DNA of 64,000 bases, taken from Phaseolus vulgaris (taxonomy: Eukaryota; Streptophyta; Magnoliopsida; Fabales; Fabaceae). Shown here piece after piece: positions 43,001 to 56,504 of the stretch (position 1 is its first letter; every line of letters starts with the position of its first letter). The position numbers were made by a program, and so were the translations under genes. The stretch covers positions 3,134,118 through 3,198,117 of the forward strand of contig NC_023757.2 of assembly GCF_000499845.2 (NCBI RefSeq). Direction: 5' to 3'. The notes beneath the pieces were generated by a model, which searched no databases, was not told where the DNA came from, and saw only the letters and a program-made list of their open reading frames with translations.

Positions 43001-43830
43001 TTGTCTTTTTGCATTATGTTATTGTGATTTATTTTAATTCTATTTTTCATGTTGAACATTATTATTGATATTTTTGTTGTTTTTGTTATTTTTCACCTAC
43101 AGAATAAGATATGCCTTCTAGAAACACGTTTGAAGGTTTTCACAATAAAGGTTAAAATGTTATTGTTGAGGATGTTTTTTCTTTTTCTAATTAACATTAT
43201 TATGTTTTTAAGTTTTGTATAATTTCAAATTAAGATGTATTTATCTCTCTCTACATCAAATGTAATGAATTTAATAATATTAAAATTATCAACAAACAAA
43301 AAGTTAACTAATACAATTTTTTTCAATTAATAAAATAAAAAATGAAGAAATCATATTTCATTTCTATATTCTATTTTTTAATTAATTTCAATTTTATATT
43401 ATTTTTTAAGTTATAATTGAAACTTACAATTATTTTAATTATCAAAATTATGTAAAAAATTAATAATTATTTTATTTTTATTTTTTTACACACATGGACA
43501 AAAGTGTACTTTATTATTAAATATAACATAATGTAATAGAAATTAAATAATATAATACTAATTATTTTAATTAACTTAAATTTCCTTTAAACTAATTAAT
43601 ATTTCATTTTCTTATTTATTTATATATAAGGGTAATTTTGTAATCTTACCATTTACACTATTCAAAATATATTAAAATACTCTCACAACTATCACATCAT
43701 TCACACTTTCCAATAAACTTTCTTCATACACATCCATCAATTCAAACACCCTTAACTTTCTTCACACTTCCACTCACTCACACCCTTAACTTTTCACTCA
43801 CCCACAACCCTTAATCCAAACAAGTTTGTG

Positions 43831-44817
43831 AGTCTTCTTTTTTATATACTACTCATCTTGGTCATTCCTAAATCCTCAAATCTAGGACTCTTCATCCACT
43901 CAAGTCTTCAATTCATGTTAAGTGCACAAATTTTTTGGATTCTTTAAGGGCAAATAATGGAAAGATTTGACACCAAGGGACATGAGCAAATCATATAAGA
44001 GATCAACACATCACATTCAACCCAAAACCTTAAAACAATAAATTTGTGGATATTTTTTCTTATATATTATTCATATTCAACGTGAAACTTAAACTTAGAA
44101 TCATATAAATAACATTTTAAAATATTATATACCACATTAAAGTATCATCTCAGTATAATATATTAAATAGTACGTGTTGGATTACTCAACATTTAAGTGT
44201 TGTTATATAGTTGTCATCAATTACAATAATAGTTTTTATTATTAACACCTTTTTCACAGATTTGTTTTCTTTCTCCGGGATAATGTTGTATTCTTATGCT
44301 TGCAATTCTTAGGAAACGAGCAATAAATCATTGTTTAATTTACAACATAAACTGTTTATAAAAGAAATCCAAAATTAAAAGATAAACAATTTTATTTTTT
44401 TAAAAAAATATTGTTTACATCCATTGATATAAAAATATTTCTTTAACGTCCATTGTTATTTCAATGTGAAATAATCTCTCTTTCTATTACATTTGTATAT
44501 ACATGGATCTCAATGAATGAAAGTAAAAATTCTCTATAGAAACAATGTAAAAGGTTTCCTACATAGTAACTATACTAGTAATTCACAAGCAAGATGGCCT
44601 AAAAGTGAAAAAAAAAAAACAAGAGATAATAAAAAAAAAGACAAATAACAAGATATTATTCCAATCAACACCTCTCAAACATAATTGATATAGTGCATTT
44701 TGTAACCGTCAATATACTATGATATTGTTTTATCCGCAAAAGAATTTTAATTGAACCTTATATTTGTTACACATTATGGACATGGTAATCTTTCCTACAT
44801 CGTTAATGTAAAGTAAG
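43831..44817. other. Intergenic and LPP 3' flank, no gene seen
   Basis: AT-rich. The part next to 44818 is probably LPP 3' untranslated region. No repeat or frame recognised. Confidence 0.4.
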
Positions 44818-47800
44818 TCAGTGTAACCGTGCAATTTGTGATCCATCTAACGTGGGGTTGGAGTCCAATCTATTAATCTGTACATTATCACCATCATGAT
44901 GGGGTGGGATACACACAGATACAATCTGAACCTCAGTTTGTTGTGCATAAAAATTGTCACTGTTGTTCGAAGAAGTATTAGCCAATACCTGGAAATATGC
45001 ATGAGGTCCCCATCCTACAAAATAAATTGACATAAAAACGTAAAAACATTAAGAGGTTGTGAAAACAAATCTACTTCAAAATCTACAAAAAGAACCACAA
45101 TAGACAATAATTTGAAAGTTTAACGAGCTACAGAAGATAGTTAGAAGATTAACGAGCTACGGAACACAGAGAGATACATGCTCAATTTCAAAGCCCACAA
45201 CTTTCTTTGATGTACTTTATCTAAAGAAGAGTGCTCAATCCATGCATTTAAGAGAGTTAAGAAAATGTAGGATACTCTTAGTATGACTTATGATGGTTCC
45301 CTTAGATGAAGAAAACAAATTCAACTCATCAATGTGAACTCTTTACTGTGAAAGAAAACAAAAACATACAAAGCAGTTTAACAAGTTTCAAATCATACTA
45401 AATGAGCTTAAATCACTTAGTAATACTAAATGAGTTTAAATCACTTAGTAAATACTATGATAAGATCACATTAATAAATTTTGATATACTTATCTAGATT
45501 GTGGTGTCTAAAGTCTTGGACAATATATTTATAGAAAAGCTCGTCAATGTTATAAAAGGTGCACAGTTGGAGCTATAATAAGATGGGGTCATCAGAAGAC
45601 AAATATCTCTAGTCCTCAAAGATCAAAATAAGAGAAACACACTAACTCGTATAAGATCCCTCAAGAGAGATGAATGATGAGATATCTTGCATCTCTAAAA
45701 AATTCCATCAAATATACAAGAAGAGAGTAGGATTAAGAGAGATGAAAGTTGAAAGAAAATATAATTTTGCAAAGCAACTTTATATGATTTCGGTCTACAA
45801 TATGTACAAATTACACTCCAAATATAGTAATATAGAAACATCAACAAATCAGAAAAGAAAATACAAGGGTTAACAAGAAAAGGACAATATAGAAAATTTA
45901 GTTAGGGCGTAAGAAAGATATCGGATCTAGAAAGAAAGAAGTCACATATTTGCCCAGGCTTGGGCAGCCTCGCCCAAGTTTTTTTTTTCAAAGAAGAAAT
46001 GGATCCCAACCTAACCCAAATCTCAAATCAAATTAAAATTTAAATCTTAAACACTGAAAATAATTAATTACTTTTCAAAGCAAGTTATGTGGAAATAAAA
46101 AAAAAATATGACAGACTACTGCTGCCCCCTCTTTGTGCCTTTTACTTTTAATTCATAAACAACTAAGTTTCATGATAGTGCTAAAACTGCTATAACTTGA
46201 AAAGGCACACGACAAAAATGATTTTCAATTGATCCTTTTATAGAAACTTAGATCTGGAGAATGATTCGAAAGCAGCAAACAATATTCTCCGCAAAACAGT
46301 TATGAAATACAATTGTCATACTCTCAAAACAGTTATGGAGACTATTTAATAATAAACGGTAACAATAACCCCCCATTACACACACGCGTAAGAAAAGCTC
46401 ATTCCAGTCCACAATACCAACAAATAATAAAAGTTTAAAAGAATAAATTCCTGGACATACCATCTTTATCATATGGAGGTGGAAAGAATTGCAAGTAACA
46501 AAAGGAAGAGATTGCCAAACCTGCATAAAATCTCGTATAAAAATGTCTAGAGAAAGGTATATTTATATGTTAATAAATCAAACAAAGGAAATCCAGTCTT
46601 CAACATACCTATAAGCCCTCCAGTACAAACATCTTGCCAATGATGCCAATAATCATCAACACGAGAGACAGCAATCATAGCTGCCACAAGAAGGGGAAAG
46701 AACACTATACAAAGCTTTGCAACATGACCCCTACGGTCAAACACCTTAATTTTCCCAGATAGATACCATGCAAGAAAACCAAGACCAGCAAAGGACCCTG
46801 TACACCAATAATTTGAACTTTTTTGGCATATATTACTATAAAAGGAGAACAAACTAATAAATAGGTCTTCTTTACACACCCTAAATGCCCAATGATAATT
46901 TGGCAATGTAATTCCTATTATATTTATTTACATAGAGAAACTTTATCCTTGACAATATAGACTTGTAAACGGAACTCAGTTTTTATTATCATTTAATTAT
47001 CAGTTCTTCAAAAAATCTATCATACTTGATGGAGTGAACTTTGATCAATGAATATTCAATACTTCCTTCAACTTGGAACCCTGTTTCTTCTAAAACATGT
47101 TATGCTTTTTTAAATGACACTTAAGATTACCAATTTATCAATTATGCTGACTTAAAAGAGGCAATAAGACCACTGTTTCAAATGAAATGTAGAACATGGA
47201 GGAGGACTATGGGAAAAAGAAAGAATTATTGCAACAGTTACGATTCTAATTAGTTAGTCAGGGGATTAATGTGTTAAATTAAATAACTAGGAGAATGCAA
47301 GAGGAGAAGAAGATTCAGATGTATTCTAATTTGTAAATTGGGCATTAGTAATTTGTAACTCCCTCTTTTACATTATCCTAACAGAACTCGAGGTTGTTCT
47401 GAGTACTTACAAGAGGTATGTCCACTTGGAAAACTTTTGTGCCCTTCTCTAATAACAGTCTTATCTCCTGTACATCTAACATCTTTGGTTACTGGATCAA
47501 ACACCTGAACATATCATGAATCAGTACCATGTTTCTTGAGCAGATCACTAAGTAAAACCAACTATGTATCACATGGTAAAGGTATAAATTAGGAAATCTG
47601 GTTTATAATTGAGAACCCACCCCTTTCCCATCAGGGAAACAACGCCAGAAGAAGTCTGGGCGTGGCCGTCCCACACCATCTTTGATAGCATCAGTTATCA
47701 CCGCAGTAATGAGTACAGAGAATAAAAGGCCTGAATAGCATTTGGCCTTGAATAGGTTAGGTTATAACAGAGTAATATTAAAAAAAAAAGGACAGGAAAA

Positions 47801-48236
47801 CATTTCTGAAGGTGAGAAAAGTACCCAAGATAGCATGGTGGAAGTCATAAACATCCTTTCGGAAGAAATAGTAAACAAGAATGATTGCTATTGGCAACAA
47901 AATTGCTACTATCTGTCAATTAAGGTCAATTTTAAATCTGAAATTCCATAATTCATATCTTGAATGTCAATTGAGGTCAATTTTAACAAGGATGCATAGT
48001 TCTTGGAAGCAAAAACGTACTGGTACAGCCCAAAAGGGTATAGTATTGTCTTTCAATGGGTATCTCAGGTCGGTCATCATCCCCTCTCCAACAAAACGGT
48101 GAAATGGCTCTATCACATTCAAGATACCATCAATGATAGCAAGAACCAAAAGAATCAACCAGTCATGCATATGTGTCCTTGCAACTTTAGCTCCATGTGA
48201 TCTGATCGTATGTCTGTTCAACCGATCTTCTGGCAT
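44818..48236 (-). CDS. LPP2: Lipid phosphate phosphatase (LPP2-like)
   Basis: Membrane PAP2-type phosphatase that removes phosphate from phosphatidic acid and related lipids; plant LPP2 dampens phosphatidic-acid signalling, including abscisic-acid responses (family knowledge). Seven coding exons, minus strand: 48236-48021, 47912-47825, 47730-47621, 47504-47411, 46797-46609, 46520-46461 and 45014-44818; phases fit, 317 residues. Seen: start [24 protein letters not shown] and FWAVPIVAILLP membrane segments, and the three catalytic motifs K118-x6-R125-P126, P164-S-G-H167 and S214-R215-x5-H221-x3-D225. [18 protein letters not shown] follows, then a variable acidic C-tail as in LPP2/LPP3. About six hydrophobic segments. 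The Arabidopsis LPP2 and LPP3 sequences are similar, so the symbol is tentative. Confidence 0.94.
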
Positions 48237-48240
48237 TTTT

Positions 48241-48905
48241 CTGAAGCAAATGACAAAAATAGTGCTCTTTAAAATTAAAAAAAAAAACACAGGAAATTAG
48301 AGAAATACAATACCAGAAAAAAAAAAATTGGAACGTAGATAATTTTCAGAGTGTTGCTGGACATAGTGAATACAATGGCAATCTGACTGTAACTTCCAAA
48401 TTTCAATTTTTATTAGTTTCAGTCGCAGATAACACTCAGCCTCTAGCTCATGCCTGAAAAATATGTAATGCAATGACGTTAATTGGCGTTGTCAATTTAA
48501 CTCTAGAATCTCATTCCAGATACAAGTTGATCTTTCATACAAGCACACAGCCCTTCAGCCACAAAATTCACAGTGCGCATTTTAACAGAGAACGCAAAAT
48601 TGAACTGAGTTTTCCACACATTGTAGCAAGAATCACTAGCAGAAAACCAAAATTCTCAGATCAGAGACATGAACACAGATAAACAGCTATTAATCAAATT
48701 ACATATTTGTCCCTACAGTGTCTTGCTAAACTCATTTTGGAATTTTGATGACGAATGTGAATCGTTTGCAAGTGGATCATTTTCCACACCTTTGTGAACA
48801 GGAATCTAACATAAATTTCGAGCTTTTGGAATTATACAGTGAGAAATTGCGTGAGCCTAAAGAACAAAGCTATGGAAGTGTAACTAAAAGACAGAAGAAA
48901 CTCAC
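48241..48905 (-). other. Putative intron in the LPP 5' leader
   Basis: On the minus strand a donor cgtgcag/gtgagt at 48906/48905 and an acceptor tttgcttcag/aaaa ending at 48241, five bases before the ATG, define a 665-bp intron wholly in the leader. Many plant genes use leader introns for expression level. Confidence 0.6.
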
Positions 48906-48952
48906 CTGCACGAGGTTCGGTGTAACAGAATTTAGAGGAAGAGTGTGTTTAT

Positions 48953-49034
<82 letters not shown>
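48953..49034. repeat. (GA)n/(CT)n microsatellite upstream of LPP2
   Basis: About 40 GA repeats with one gaaag interruption; CT-rich on the LPP2 sense strand, about 50 bp upstream of the leader donor. It may lie in the transcribed leader or core promoter, where CT tracts are frequent in plants. Confidence 0.95.
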
Positions 49035-49039
<5 letters not shown>

Positions 49040-50290
49040 AAGAAGGAAGTGTATGGTTAATGCTTGTATGGTTTATGCGAAAAGTGACAAAAGGGGAAAG
49101 CCTCCTAAATGAAAATGATGGTTTTTTTTTTAATATATACGCAAGAAAGCGCAAGGTAATTGCATTTTTATATTTTTTATTATATTATTTTATTTTAATA
49201 TTTGATTAATTTTAATTTATATATTTATATATTTATTTAAATAAGACTGTATGCATTAATATTTTTTTATATTTGATATGTATTTTATAATTTGAATTAA
49301 AACAACATTGAAGAAACAATACATATTAAGATTATATTTGTATCAAAAAATAAAGGGGGAAAAGTAATTGTACTATGGAGTATTGGTGTGTTCAATTATT
49401 TTGAGTGAATTGAGTTTATTTTTACTTTTTTTTATTTATTGTTGTATATATAAATAGTTTTAAGGTTTAAAATGTTGATTTTAAATTATAATTTTGGATA
49501 AAAAAGAAATATAAAATATGTATCTATTATATTAATATAGATATTTAAATAGCATTAGAGAAACATTATTTTGATTACATTAATGAATGACTTGAAGTGT
49601 GTTATTATGTTAAATGTATATATAGTTACTTGTATCATTTGGATAATTTATTTTCATTTTTTCTTAATTTTAAAATATAATGAAGGGTAAAATAAGAATA
49701 TTAAAGGCCTTCGGTAAATTGGAAAATCCCCTTTAAATATTGTTATAGATTTATAGATATATAACTGCATATAAAGGGATCCCTTCTTTTTTTTTACAAG
49801 TTTTTCTTCCTAATATGCCTTTATTTTATTTAAAGCCTTATTTCCTTTCAAATAACCATAAAAAAATAATCATTTATTCTCACATTATATTCCTTTATAA
49901 CTTTAAAGGTCTTTGCTCATATTTTATTTGTTCATATGAAAGTGTAGTTTATGTCAATATATTATATCATTGGAAAGGGAACCATTGTAAACCTGAAAAT
50001 GATTGTGAAAAACAGATAAAAATATAAAAAAGGAGGGTTGGTTTGTACTTTTCACAATTTTTATAAAGTTTTGTCTAATAGAGTGATGACAAACACATGT
50101 TTTAGTATGACAAATGATTTGTCAAAAAATTTATAAAAAAACTTAGTGTTTTTAAAAGAGATTTTTTTTTTAAAGTAGTTTATATAACATAATTTAAACA
50201 AGCTTAATGAAAGTAAAATTGATGCCGTAAAATTTTGTATTGATTAATATGTAAAATAAGACTATATCTAGTTTTTGATCAATTAGATCA
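49035..50290. other. LPP2 upstream AT-rich region
   Basis: Includes the presumed LPP2 promoter and then very AT-rich DNA. A 70-codon plus-strand frame at 49815-50027 has no recognisable motif. Confidence 0.4.
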
Positions 50291-50324
50291 AGTTTCATTA
50301 AGTAGACTAACCCTACAATGATAC

Positions 50325-50525
50325 AAACGAATATTGTTCGGACCTCGACCACTTCTTGCTAAAGTCTCAAGTATTATCTAGAATGCAACCACTTCTAGCT
50401 AAAACCTAAGTATAATTTGGAACAATAACCACCACTGGCTAGACAATCCAAAGTATTCTTTGGAATGTGGCCACCCATGGCTAGACTTGAGTATTGATTA
50501 GAAAACAATCACTCATGGCTAGGGG
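50325..50525. repeat. Degenerate ~40-45 bp tandem repeat
   Basis: Five diverged copies of a phrase like aaccacttctagctaaa followed by aagtatt and tggaa: 50348, 50387, 50428, 50470 and 50508 approximately. Confidence 0.65.
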
Positions 50526-50579
50526 TTTTGTAAAGAATGGGAGTGATCTAAAATATCACAAGATTTTTCTTACTAGGTA

Positions 50580-51125
50580 AATAAACACTTTCTTTCAATG
50601 AATTCAGGGTTTTAACACTCTACTAGTTTGCTAGATGATGTTCTTGTGAAGCATAAGGCACTAGAAACTTTGAGCAACAAATTTACCCATGTTTTGACAA
50701 ATCTTGATAACTGGGTTATCTTTCTTCAACTTGGAAATTTTCTTTATATATGGAGTTAAAAAAGTGTCATTGCAATTCATTTTCTGCCCATTAAGAAAAT
50801 TCACTTCAAATCTCCATCTTCAACCCTTTGTCTTTTCATGCATGAACATAGAGATGCATTGAATGTAATCCATGCAAAATTAAATGTTTATCTCTTCTTT
50901 AAGCAACATTAAAGGTTTATCTCTTCTTTTCATGCATGAACATAGAGAACACATGTGTAATACCGTTTGTCATATTGAGTAATTTGTGTCTTACATGCTC
51001 TGTTTAAAAACTATCATCTGCAGACAAAGCATAATTATGTTTGCACTTTGTTGCTTAACAAGACTTTACCAAAGTTAATAAGGGTCTATTAGACTTTATC
51101 CTAATAATCTCCCCCTTTTTATGGC
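50580..51125 (+). repeat. Dispersed repeat, copy 2
   Basis: Same colinear phrases as 38580-39640, with an extra internal duplication (gtttatctcttctt, catgcatgaacatagag twice, near 50839 and 50930). Ends with ctaataatctcccccttttt, a copia-type border phrase. Confidence 0.55.
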
Positions 51126-54100
51126 ACTTAAAAAATATAGTTAAAACATGAAATTTTTTATAAGAAGGTTAAGAGATTAAGTTTTCTCAAATATTTAAAA
51201 AAAAAACAATCACACTTAAATATATAAACAATGTATCATAAGTTTGGCATGGTTTCAAAATTGGTCACTGAATAAGAATTTCCATTATATTTGATTATAT
51301 TAAGGAGATATAATCGTGTTTGAGTTTATACATCTACATGGAGAAAAAAAGGAATAAATGATTTAAAGAATGAATGTAGAATTTATATTTCAGTCTATTA
51401 CAATATGGTTCCAAAAAAAGTAAAAAAAAAAAAAAACTTCTTATTTTTCATCTTCGTCTTTATCATCTACTTCTTGCCATTGCTCCCCCTTAGCTTAACA
51501 TCTTTTATTAAACTTTTTCTCCCATTTTACTTTAAAAGCTTTAATTGTTTTCCTCTTTAAACTTTAACCATATTCTCCCCCTTAAGGACCATCAAAATAT
51601 TATCTTAGTTGACTTCTTTTTCATTATAAAGATTAACTATGAGAGCAATTGAAAATGTTGGCCAAAGATGCTTAAATCTCAAAGCGAGAAGCCATGTAGT
51701 CATGTCATACTACTTCTTGTCTTCCCTTCTAGTATGAGCATTATAAATGATAGGGAAGTGGATAAATGCATTAACGAAGTCCAAAGCAACCTTGAGACGA
51801 AGTTTCTTAGTCCGTAAAGCATGTAAAGACATGTGCGACTTAAGACAAAAACGCAAAGACACACGTAGGTAACACCACAAAGAAAGTATTGTCAGATGCA
51901 ACAACATAAAAGTATAGGCATTGGATATTTCTTACTCTTATAGTGGAGGCATTGTGCTAAATCTTTATTGCGAGAGCAAAGAAAGATAAGGATTCACTAA
52001 CAACATATAGACGAGGCTTCTCCTTAGGTGCAAGATCACTGGATTGAACTCTTCTTGGTTTTGACCTAATGAGTGGACACAAAAGATACCATGTTTAATA
52101 CTTAGGGTCTTTTTACGTAAGATATTGGGGCTGCTCTTTGGTTGGGAAAATTAGTGGATCCTTTCCTAGAAAGGATCACTCATAATCGTTTGCTTTGCCC
52201 ACCTATTTACCTTTATAAAACATTAAAGATAGATGTGATTAAGGGTGATTTACAACTATCAAATAAGACATTGATGGAGATATACAATATTGTACAAAGC
52301 CAAAGGCAAAACACCTACCTTTTAGATGATGTTGATATTGTTCCAAAAAGCATTGTCATTGGACCTCTTCTTCATGAAACATGTGAGTTATCTTTTACAA
52401 TTCAAAGATGTCTTCATATTCCTTCAAATCTTAGAATTCATCACTTACTAACAAATCCATTGGGTTGATCTCATAAACTAAAGGAACTGATTTAGACATA
52501 ATCTACTTGAGCAAAGGAAAAATAAGCTTAAACGAGTGAACAATAAGCTCAACGGTGAATGGAATGGAAGATTGGTGGATAGAGACTCCTAAAACTCCCA
52601 TATTAGTCAAGTCTTTCTCTTCTTTCTTTTCTTTTAGAAATTCTTGATTCATATTTTTATATCTTTCTAGCTTTAAGTTGAATACCCTTCATTTGGATAA
52701 TCATCTCATCTTATTTTGGATTCATGGGTGAACTAGAAGATATCTACTAAATAAAGAAAATACACAAACAAAAGTACAACTATATTTGAGTTAAAGTAAA
52801 AATCCTTATTACTCTCCTAAGTTTTTCCACTCAAATGTTTAGAGTTTTACTCAAAATAAAAAGATACAAAGGTTTGTGGTTCATTCAAATTACTCAAAGG
52901 TATAAAAGAATATGATAAATTTTTCCAAAGATACCAAGTCATAAAAGCATATCTTCAAATGAAATAGGAGCAAATTACCAAGCAATTAAAAAAGAAATTT
53001 AAAAGACAAACTACAAGAGAAAATTTGATAGGAACTCTAAAGACAAACTAGAAAAGGTAAAAAAATAAAACTAAACCAAAAGAGGCATAATATGACTAAA
53101 AGACTCAAAATAAAACAATTAAAAGCTTTAAAAAGGCACTCAAATTGGATAGAAAAGAAAGCAAGTTGGTTTACCACAAGATTCATGCTAAAATACATTC
53201 AAGAAAATTAACTAAAACAATCAAGTTATCAAAGACAAAACTTACACGAATTGAATGATTCAATTTGACAATTCCAAGGAGAAAAAATTTAAAAAATTGT
53301 GCTCGAGATTTTAAGGTTAAGGAACTTGAGACTTTTTTCTTCAACATTGTTAACTAGTTTTTTTTTAAAACTTTTTCTATGTTATTTGGATTTTGAATGG
53401 TCTCAACAACTTTAAATTGTCCCTTTGTGTTTCTTTTTCTAATTCTTGAACTCAAATCCCACTTCTTAAATTAATATAATAATATGCTTAGTTTAAGAAA
53501 CTTTCTAAAGAGATCTTAACCTTTTTGAAAAAACAAAAGTGAGGAACAAAAGACAAACTCAAAACATCAAAAGGTAGACTCGAAACTAGGTTAACCAAGC
53601 AAATAATTCATACCTATTATACAAAGAACATCAAGCCAAAATCAATGAAAAAGATATAAAAGCTTGATCAATGGGAATAATATGTAAAGTAAACTAAAAA
53701 TCATGTATGAGAACACCTAGTAGCAATTATGCTTAAAGAATATACAGAGAAAAACATGTAATCACATCACTCATAAAAATGAGTTTGAAAGATAAAAGAA
53801 AAACCATTTGAAAATGGTACTTATTGGAAGGCTATAAGTTTGAGTTGAAGCCATAACTCTTTTGGACATTTATAAGATCTATCAACTTTAAAAGACTTTG
53901 AAAAACATGTAAACTTTAACCATGAAGGAGAAATTATTGACCAAACACAAAATAAGGCAAGATTGAAAAATAAAAATGGATTAAGGAAATAAATGAGTAG
54001 AACATGTTACTTTAAATGAAAATTCAAAGATAACTACAATGATGATTTTCCATTTGAAGAAGCTTTCAAATAAGAACTATTGAAAAAAAAATTGGTATTC

Positions 54101-54700
54101 TCAAAACACTCAAAACTAATTTCATTCAAATTTAAATATGAAGAAAAACGAGAAAATAAACTTCTTATTTATAGACGAAGAGGTTAAACCATCTTATACA
54201 ATAAATAGATAAAAGTAAGCAAAAACAATCTTATGAAAGTGACATATAAAAATCTTTCTTAAAAGTAACATGTGTACAAAATTATAAATTTTACATAATG
54301 AGATGATTAAGTGCCTAAAATTTCTTAACTACCTTATTAATGAGTTAGTTAAATAACTTTATTTATCTTTACACATTGTCTATCTTTCTAAAAACTATTG
54401 GAATCTATAAACTTCTAAAAAGTTACCAATTTATTATGCCTCTTCAAAAGTTGTGTAAACTTTCTTCTCATAAGTCTCACTTGTAATTTTTTTATTTTTT
54501 TTATCATGTCCTTTGGATTTCATAAGATACATATGAATTATAATTTATTTATTAAAAGTGTCTTGTTAGTTCAAACATAACTCACTAACAATAACTCATT
54601 CAAAGATATTAAAGTTAATAAAATGTTTTTAATAATCTATTTATCTGTGTGTTGCAAATTTTTTTTAAGGTTTTTTTAAGCATCATTAAACCCCTTTTCA
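51126..54700. other. Retroelement debris, no intact gene
   Basis: AT-rich with several 'ctcccccttag'-type phrases (51484, 51574) typical of decayed copia elements read in antisense. An open frame at 52142-52468 (plus, 108 codons; WGKLVD-like start, LLDDVDIVPKS, IGPLLHETCEL) is unlike its low-complexity surroundings but I do not recognise it. From 52500 to 54700 nothing is readable. Confidence 0.35.
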
Positions 54701-55059
54701 TCGATTTGTTTGATATAATTTAAGGTCACAACAGATTTACCTGTTTACTCATCCATCTATAACGAAAAAAAAAACACCAAGTCTTTTATTTTATCCTCTG
54801 AATTCGTGAACAATCCACGCGCGAATAATTTTTCTTTTACCTTTTTCTCTCGTCATAGTGATAGAGTTTGCGTCAGAGATTTTTCCTTCGTGATTTCATA
54901 AAGAAAAAAGTGACAGAGAAATCGAGGAGAAAAATATGGCACGTGTGGATGAACGGTTGGGCCCACATGTCGCGCAACAAAGTTGTTGAGATGACAACAG
55001 ACTGAACCCTGGTAGACAAAGTTAGGGTTCACAGTTTGAAACTTGTTTGGTTCTTTCCA
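54701..55059 (+). promoter_or_regulatory. JmjC gene upstream region
   Basis: Presumed promoter and leader. The coding frame stays open to an additional ATG at 55036, eight codons upstream of the chosen start. No TATA box assigned. Confidence 0.3.
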
Positions 55060-56458
55060 ATGGAGGAAGGGAATGCAGAGCCTCGCGTGGATGCAAATCC
55101 AAATCCCAGTCACGAAGAAACACAGTGTTTGGATTCTGGCCGTGTTCAAGAAGTGAAAAAGAAGCGCGGCAGAAAAAGTAAAAAGGAAAAAGAGGAGATG
55201 GAAAAGAAGAAAATGTTAGATGCTACTGCTGCTGAAGTGGGTGCGGTTTCGGAGAAGAGACCGATTAGGAAAAGAAAGAACGATGATGGAAATGGTGAGC
55301 TTGGAATGTCTGGCGCTGATAAACCGTATGGTATTAGGGGTCGTAAACAAGAGATGATGTCAAAAGAAGTCACCAAGAGAAGAGCTAAGGTGACATGATT
55401 TATCATTCAAATGTGGATGCATGTTTGAGTTTGTCTTTGCACACAGCATTGTGTTTGATGTTTTGTTTCTGTTTCTCAATCAACAGTATGGTGAAGAGGA
55501 GCCCTTAACATGCCACCAATGTAAGAGAAACGATAAAGGTCGTGTTGTGAGGTGCTCCACCTGTAACAAGAAAAGATTTTGCCTATTCTGTTTACGATCT
55601 TGGTATAACTTTGCCTTTCTTTGCTTTCCTCCTTTCCTTGTCATGTTTACAATACTGCATGACTGTTTCTTGTTGTTGGGAGAAAAGTCTTGAATGATAG
55701 AGACAGTTATTGCGAGGTTTGGTCATGAATGATGATTACTTGACCGATGTTTTCTTTTTTGATCTTGTTAAGGTACCCTCATTTGAAAGAGGAGGATATT
55801 GCTGAGGCATGTCCTGTGTGCCGTGGTAATTGCAATTGCAAAGCATGCCTGAGCTCTGTTGGACTTATTAATGTTAGGTTTTCCCCCCTTCTATACATTG
55901 GCTTTTTCCTGTGATTTTCTGTATTCTGCATTGAAATGCTACTGTTTGGTTTCCTATAGCAAATGAAAAAGGCAACGATGAAAAAGGGCGAGAAGGTTGA
56001 AGTCTCTTTGTATTTGCTGCAAGTACTTCTTCCGTTTATAAGGCAGCTGGATGAAGAACATATGATTGAGAATGAGACAGAAGCTAAGATACAAGGTATT
56101 ATGTTTTCCTGTAGGAGACTTGGTTGAGCTTATTCTTGTGTGAATCATGTTACTCTTCAAAGAAATTAAATTGATGCTGAAGCAAAGCTAGGTTTGATTA
56201 GTGTATGTTTGTTCTAAATTATAATACACATTATGCTACAGAACTAAGTCATTGTTTTGAAGTGATGCCTGAAGCCACAGATCTCTATGCACTGAAGTTT
56301 GACTGCAAAAAGAAATAATTATCTGTTTTACAATCATGGATAAACTTTTAGCTTTTGAACTGCCTGACTGTTACATGTTGCAACCTATTTTCCTAGTTTC
56401 CCCTCTAGTTTGTTGTTCTAGCGAGTATTTCCTGGTTTTGGTTCTATATTTTAGAATT

Positions 56459-56504
<46 letters not shown>

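Larger units (their letters stand above)
39675..43830 (+). mobile_element. Transposon-like insertion with TGTTTGGATT ends
   Basis: Left end cccctgtttggattgggggg; the reverse complement of the right end reads cttgtttggattaaggg, an imperfect terminal inverted repeat. Both ends then have purine-rich gtgagtg/gagggtgag DNA. Inside, in order: a cluster of ATAATCGATTAT palindromes, an AT-rich tandem repeat and a 'putative plant transposon protein' gene. I see no clean target-site duplication, so the boundaries are tentative. Confidence 0.45.

Noticed and set aside
48870..49154. 94-codon minus-strand frame with a long Leu-Ser run
   Set aside because: The run is the translated CT microsatellite; the region is the LPP2 leader or promoter.
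55146..55406. 86-codon minus-strand frame opposite JmjC exon 1
   Set aside because: Antisense shadow of the Lys/Glu-rich N-terminus.
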